Below are positions 8,201 to 9,416 of a stretch of 9,416 nucleotides of DNA, one piece after another. The notes below the pieces were generated by a model, which was given only the letters and a program-made list of their open reading frames with translations, searched no databases and was not told the DNA's origin. A program made the position numbers and the translations under genes. Each line of letters begins with the position of its first letter. The stretch's first letter is position 1. Source of the stretch: Bacteroidota bacterium (GTDB taxonomy: Bacteria > Bacteroidota > Ignavibacteria > Ignavibacteriales > Melioribacteraceae); the NCBI GenBank assembly GCA_023381535.1, contig JAMCSN010000185.1, forward strand, positions 1-9,416. Reading direction: 5' to 3'.

Positions 8201-8476
8201 GTTTGCTGGGTCCAATCGAACAGCTCTCCTGAGATCAAGAACCGAGTACTGGTATTGAATCATTTTCTCGTAGCAGAGACCTCTGGTGTGATAACCATCG
8301 GCGAGATGCGGGTTGGCAGTGATATACTTATTCAGTTGATCAACAGCTTCTGCAAACCTTCCTTCATTAATTAAAATCTGAGCATGCCGCTTCCAGATGT
8401 CAGATTTGTTTTGGGCTTGAGAGGTTATTGAAAATATTATAAGTAGTAGTAAAAATATTTTCAAATGCAATTTCAT
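5249..8476 (-). CDS. TPR-repeat outer-membrane polysaccharide export porin (PgaA/PelB/BcsC-like architecture)
   Basis: The protein has 1075 residues from ATG 8474-8476. A signal peptide is clear: K2, K6, hydrophobic core 7-17, likely cleavage after SQA at 21. Residues about 28-760 are almost all helical and rich in tetratricopeptide repeats, for example FAEAVDQLNKYITANP (41-56) followed by a second repeat ending AVRLDPAN. Such a superhelix would sit in the periplasm. From about residue 768 (RIGWLPPYG) the sequence becomes alternating aromatic beta-strands, about 308 residues, with YYSPKNF and FYSPQLLY motifs. It ends SASVYAYWGVF, the terminal Phe that outer-membrane barrels use for BAM-dependent assembly. 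TPR plus C-terminal barrel is the architecture of PgaA, PelB and BcsC, which conduct exopolysaccharide across the outer membrane. The length is nearer PelB and BcsC than PgaA (about 800). The ATG overlaps the upstream stop (TGATG), so translation is coupled; the next gene starts 61 nt downstream. Confidence 0.9.
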   Translation of the reverse strand: MKLHLKIFLLLLIIFSITSQAQNKSDIWKRHAQILINEGRFAEAVDQLNKYITANPHLADGYHTRGLCYEKMIQYQYSVLDLRRAVRLDPANQVIRKDLSRVISTWHELLYKRIDGLKRDLAVDPKRAFTYLEIGKCYRWLEEWSDAEYWYDEYLKRDDNASPDEIIRYTEILAKTGSIIKGERILKKFVGRYPDDWRLWSRYGYFTLWLGKNKIALDAFTTSLGFKPYFKEAEDGLDLAKRQGYVTLFQGRAFERVEYPIDRYYRLLNKNPDDDELRFKLVNELIGANRYEEAYQQLQYLTPKHSEDDNYKSLWNTVTAYRDSTFNRDVLLYTGKIKENPSDKESVMKLAAAYANLYYYDNATEVLNEYLQDQPDDKDQDARFMYAKDLAYNYEWEKAIRQINILLKLDPENIDYKLLRGQIGAWTSQDTNLAESYLLTVIEARPNDVPCLLALVSVYSWKKDFPEAKKYLDIAVQLAPQNPEVPTAQSNYQLHLSAYEELQVFALRSEAGKLVEQGKCAEAFNKYEEYKSKRTALNNDELKEYAEVASCAKHYDKAIDAYDKILAGGFDYKIALQRAKNYYYNKDTAKAVQELENLSKMKPDDDVAQLFLADAYSMTDEPAKADIIYHDLLKNADDEKQKDGLYQRLVYNSEAYIKNKYFDKANSILNEVGSSTTNPDILKELMQRRLYLANALTQNNKPDDARELLEKYQRSISDFGFQKELNDSRLSLGDSYVLQERYGRAEDMYNDILRSTVDTSETRIVKQRIGWLPPYGFRRGLTSIGSVLSYFLPTNIGVSPFSSYYRDNQDLKRYDYGLRADAGFIGFLALGASWSRITISNSITNMDLTQLKGIATIFFSKYLSLAGSYGILRPLGESDRKIYDGIFKYERPEELLLQLSYENNDARVFFYSPQLLYNRFSTDMIRFASYYDYKNLLRFSGSYNYYRISDGNEGNDLQLRFGKRFFDYSLIGYEYYFSNYAFVTPIYYSPKNFESHSLWTEWKWFPEKHLKVKVGGKIGYVPAVDFIISEIYSEATYNLFSSLAITGRVGYGNSFRYDSSYKSLSASVYAYWGVF

Positions 8477-8478
8477 CA
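8474..8478 (-). promoter_or_regulatory. TGATG stop/start overlap (translational coupling)
   Basis: On the minus strand the TGA ending the ATPase gene (8476-8478) shares its last base with the ATG of the TPR/barrel gene (8474-8476). There is no good Shine-Dalgarno just upstream, so re-initiation by terminating ribosomes is the likely way the exporter is started. This also favours the ATG over the TTG at 8477-8479. Confidence 0.6.
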
Positions 8479-9416
8479 ACCAATATATTTATTCAAGGGC
8501 TGATAAGTTGACGAATGCGGTTTATCTGATGATAAAACCAATTCCATCATGCTTTCACCGTTTTCGATCCTATCATCTACTTCTAGATTGTAAATCGAAA
8601 TAAAATCCAATACAGCATTAATGTAATTTGTGTCCCGACTCGGTAAATTGTTTTGAACACTAGATATGAGATCAACAACGCTTTTCAAACTTCCTCTAAC
8701 CAGTAGAACAACGATTTTATTATCAATTATACATAATTTATCTTTTTTGTTGGTTGAGATTCTAATTGCGTTTTGTAATTGATTGAGCGTTAACAGCCCT
8801 CGTGTTTGGGCGGCTGGGTCCAATCTGAATGAAATCAGATTAAAACTTTGTCCGGTACTTTTGTAGAGCGCAATCTGGTTATTCAAGATCAAAAGAAAAT
8901 CATTGTAGTTATACACGTTCGAGAACGCATACGGTTCTGAAGGAACATCCACCATCGTTGGTTTCGAAAATCTGTGTGTCGGTGGAGGTGGAGGTGAGAT
9001 GAATTCGTCGGTAACACTCGTTGCTTCAAAAGATAAATCCGTGGTTACTCCTTTGTACGGTTCAATTCTGTAAGCCGATGAGAATTGCCCTTCGGTATGA
9101 CCAACGTTCGGTGTAATCGTAACGAATCCGCCCTGATACCTATCTTCTTTTCCGTAAGCATCTTTCTTCAAACGGATCATTGCGGTAACATACTGCGATA
9201 AACCTTCAACAATAGATTGCGCCTTCTGAGTTGCCGGTTCGCTAATTATAAACAAACTGGTGATGTCTCTCTCTTCTATAGTTTCCAACGTGTGAAGAAA
9301 CGCATCTTTTAAGTAGTCAAGATTTCTGAAACCTACAAACGGAGTTAGTTCATCAAAAATAATTCTTGTCGGATGATACTGTTCAACCACTGTTACAATA
9401 TCATTCAGATACTCAA
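8476..9416 (-). CDS. KaiC/RecA-like ATPase with degenerate GGDEF-like domain (5' end off window)
   Basis: The frame stays open to the right edge, so the 312 visible residues are the C-terminal part; the GTG at 9388-9390 is internal, not the start. The visible part opens inside a RecA-fold ATPase: RIIFDEL (17-23) is a Walker B strand with acidic pair, followed by helix and strand segments (DITSLFIIS, 50-58) and a GGFVTI-NVGHTEGQFSSAYRIEP stretch (95-119) typical of the C-terminal strands of KaiC/RAD55/GvpD-type ATPases. Walker A must lie beyond the window. A PPPPP linker (141-145) follows. Residues about 168-258 read like a GGDEF-fold domain (DFLLILNNQIALYKSTG at 172-188, FNLISFRLDP at 191-200), but the signature is replaced (KLCIIDNKIVVLL at 226-238) and the RxxD inhibitory-site position reads NKKD. 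It is probably a cytoplasmic regulator of the locus, not a diguanylate cyclase. The final 40 residues are unassigned. The fold assignment of the second domain is by eye and moderately sure. Confidence 0.78.
   Translation of the reverse strand, partial: EYLNDIVTVVEQYHPTRIIFDELTPFVGFRNLDYLKDAFLHTLETIEERDITSLFIISEPATQKAQSIVEGLSQYVTAMIRLKKDAYGKEDRYQGGFVTITPNVGHTEGQFSSAYRIEPYKGVTTDLSFEATSVTDEFISPPPPPTHRFSKPTMVDVPSEPYAFSNVYNYNDFLLILNNQIALYKSTGQSFNLISFRLDPAAQTRGLLTLNQLQNAIRISTNKKDKLCIIDNKIVVLLVRGSLKSVVDLISSVQNNLPSRDTNYINAVLDFISIYNLEVDDRIENGESMMELVLSSDKPHSSTYQPLNKYIG

Noticed and set aside
8981..8998. A GGTGGA-type short tandem repeat
   Set aside because: It simply encodes the PPPPP linker between two domains of the ATPase protein; only about three units are present.
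9388..9390. The GTG as the start of the KaiC-like gene
   Set aside because: The frame continues upstream to the window edge with sensible sequence (EYLNDIVT), and a start here would cut the RecA fold just before its Walker B strand.

Overview
The window is a tightly packed, AT-rich stretch of bacterial DNA with six protein-coding genes, all read leftward on the minus strand. Two of them run off the window: the first gene in transcription order lacks its 5' end (right edge) and the last lacks its 3' end (left edge). No rRNA, tRNA, CRISPR array, insertion sequence or phage gene was seen. Low GC, an outer-membrane protein ending in Phe, and the mixture of protein families suggest a Gram-negative bacterium of the Bacteroidota/Ignavibacteriota (FCB) kind. 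This is an inference from style, not a match to a known genome.

In transcription order (right to left) the genes are: a KaiC/RecA-like ATPase fused to a degenerate GGDEF-like domain (8476 to >9416); a 1075-residue secreted TPR protein with a C-terminal outer-membrane beta-barrel (5249-8476); a membrane-anchored SGNH/GDSL hydrolase with an intact catalytic triad (3868-5187); a 248-bp non-coding gap holding a candidate promoter and a palindrome; a processive family-2 glycosyltransferase (2189-3619); a small single-TM protein with a charged, proline-rich tail (1737-2165); and a membrane-anchored GATase1-like plus polysaccharide-deacetylase-like protein (<1-1746). Stop/start overlaps or short gaps (1, 61, 23 and 10 nt) suggest two transcription units, or one unit with an internal promoter.

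Taken together this looks like a synthase-dependent exopolysaccharide locus. The glycosyltransferase would polymerise the chain and pass it across the inner membrane. The deacetylase-like and SGNH proteins would bind or modify it in the periplasm. The TPR/barrel protein would carry it through the outer membrane. The layout recalls Pga (PNAG), Pel and Bcs systems but matches none exactly. The odd points are a deacetylase fold without its metal-binding residues, a GGDEF-like domain without its signature on a KaiC-type ATPase, and a small one-TM protein where PgaD would be expected. The polymer itself cannot be deduced from the sequence.
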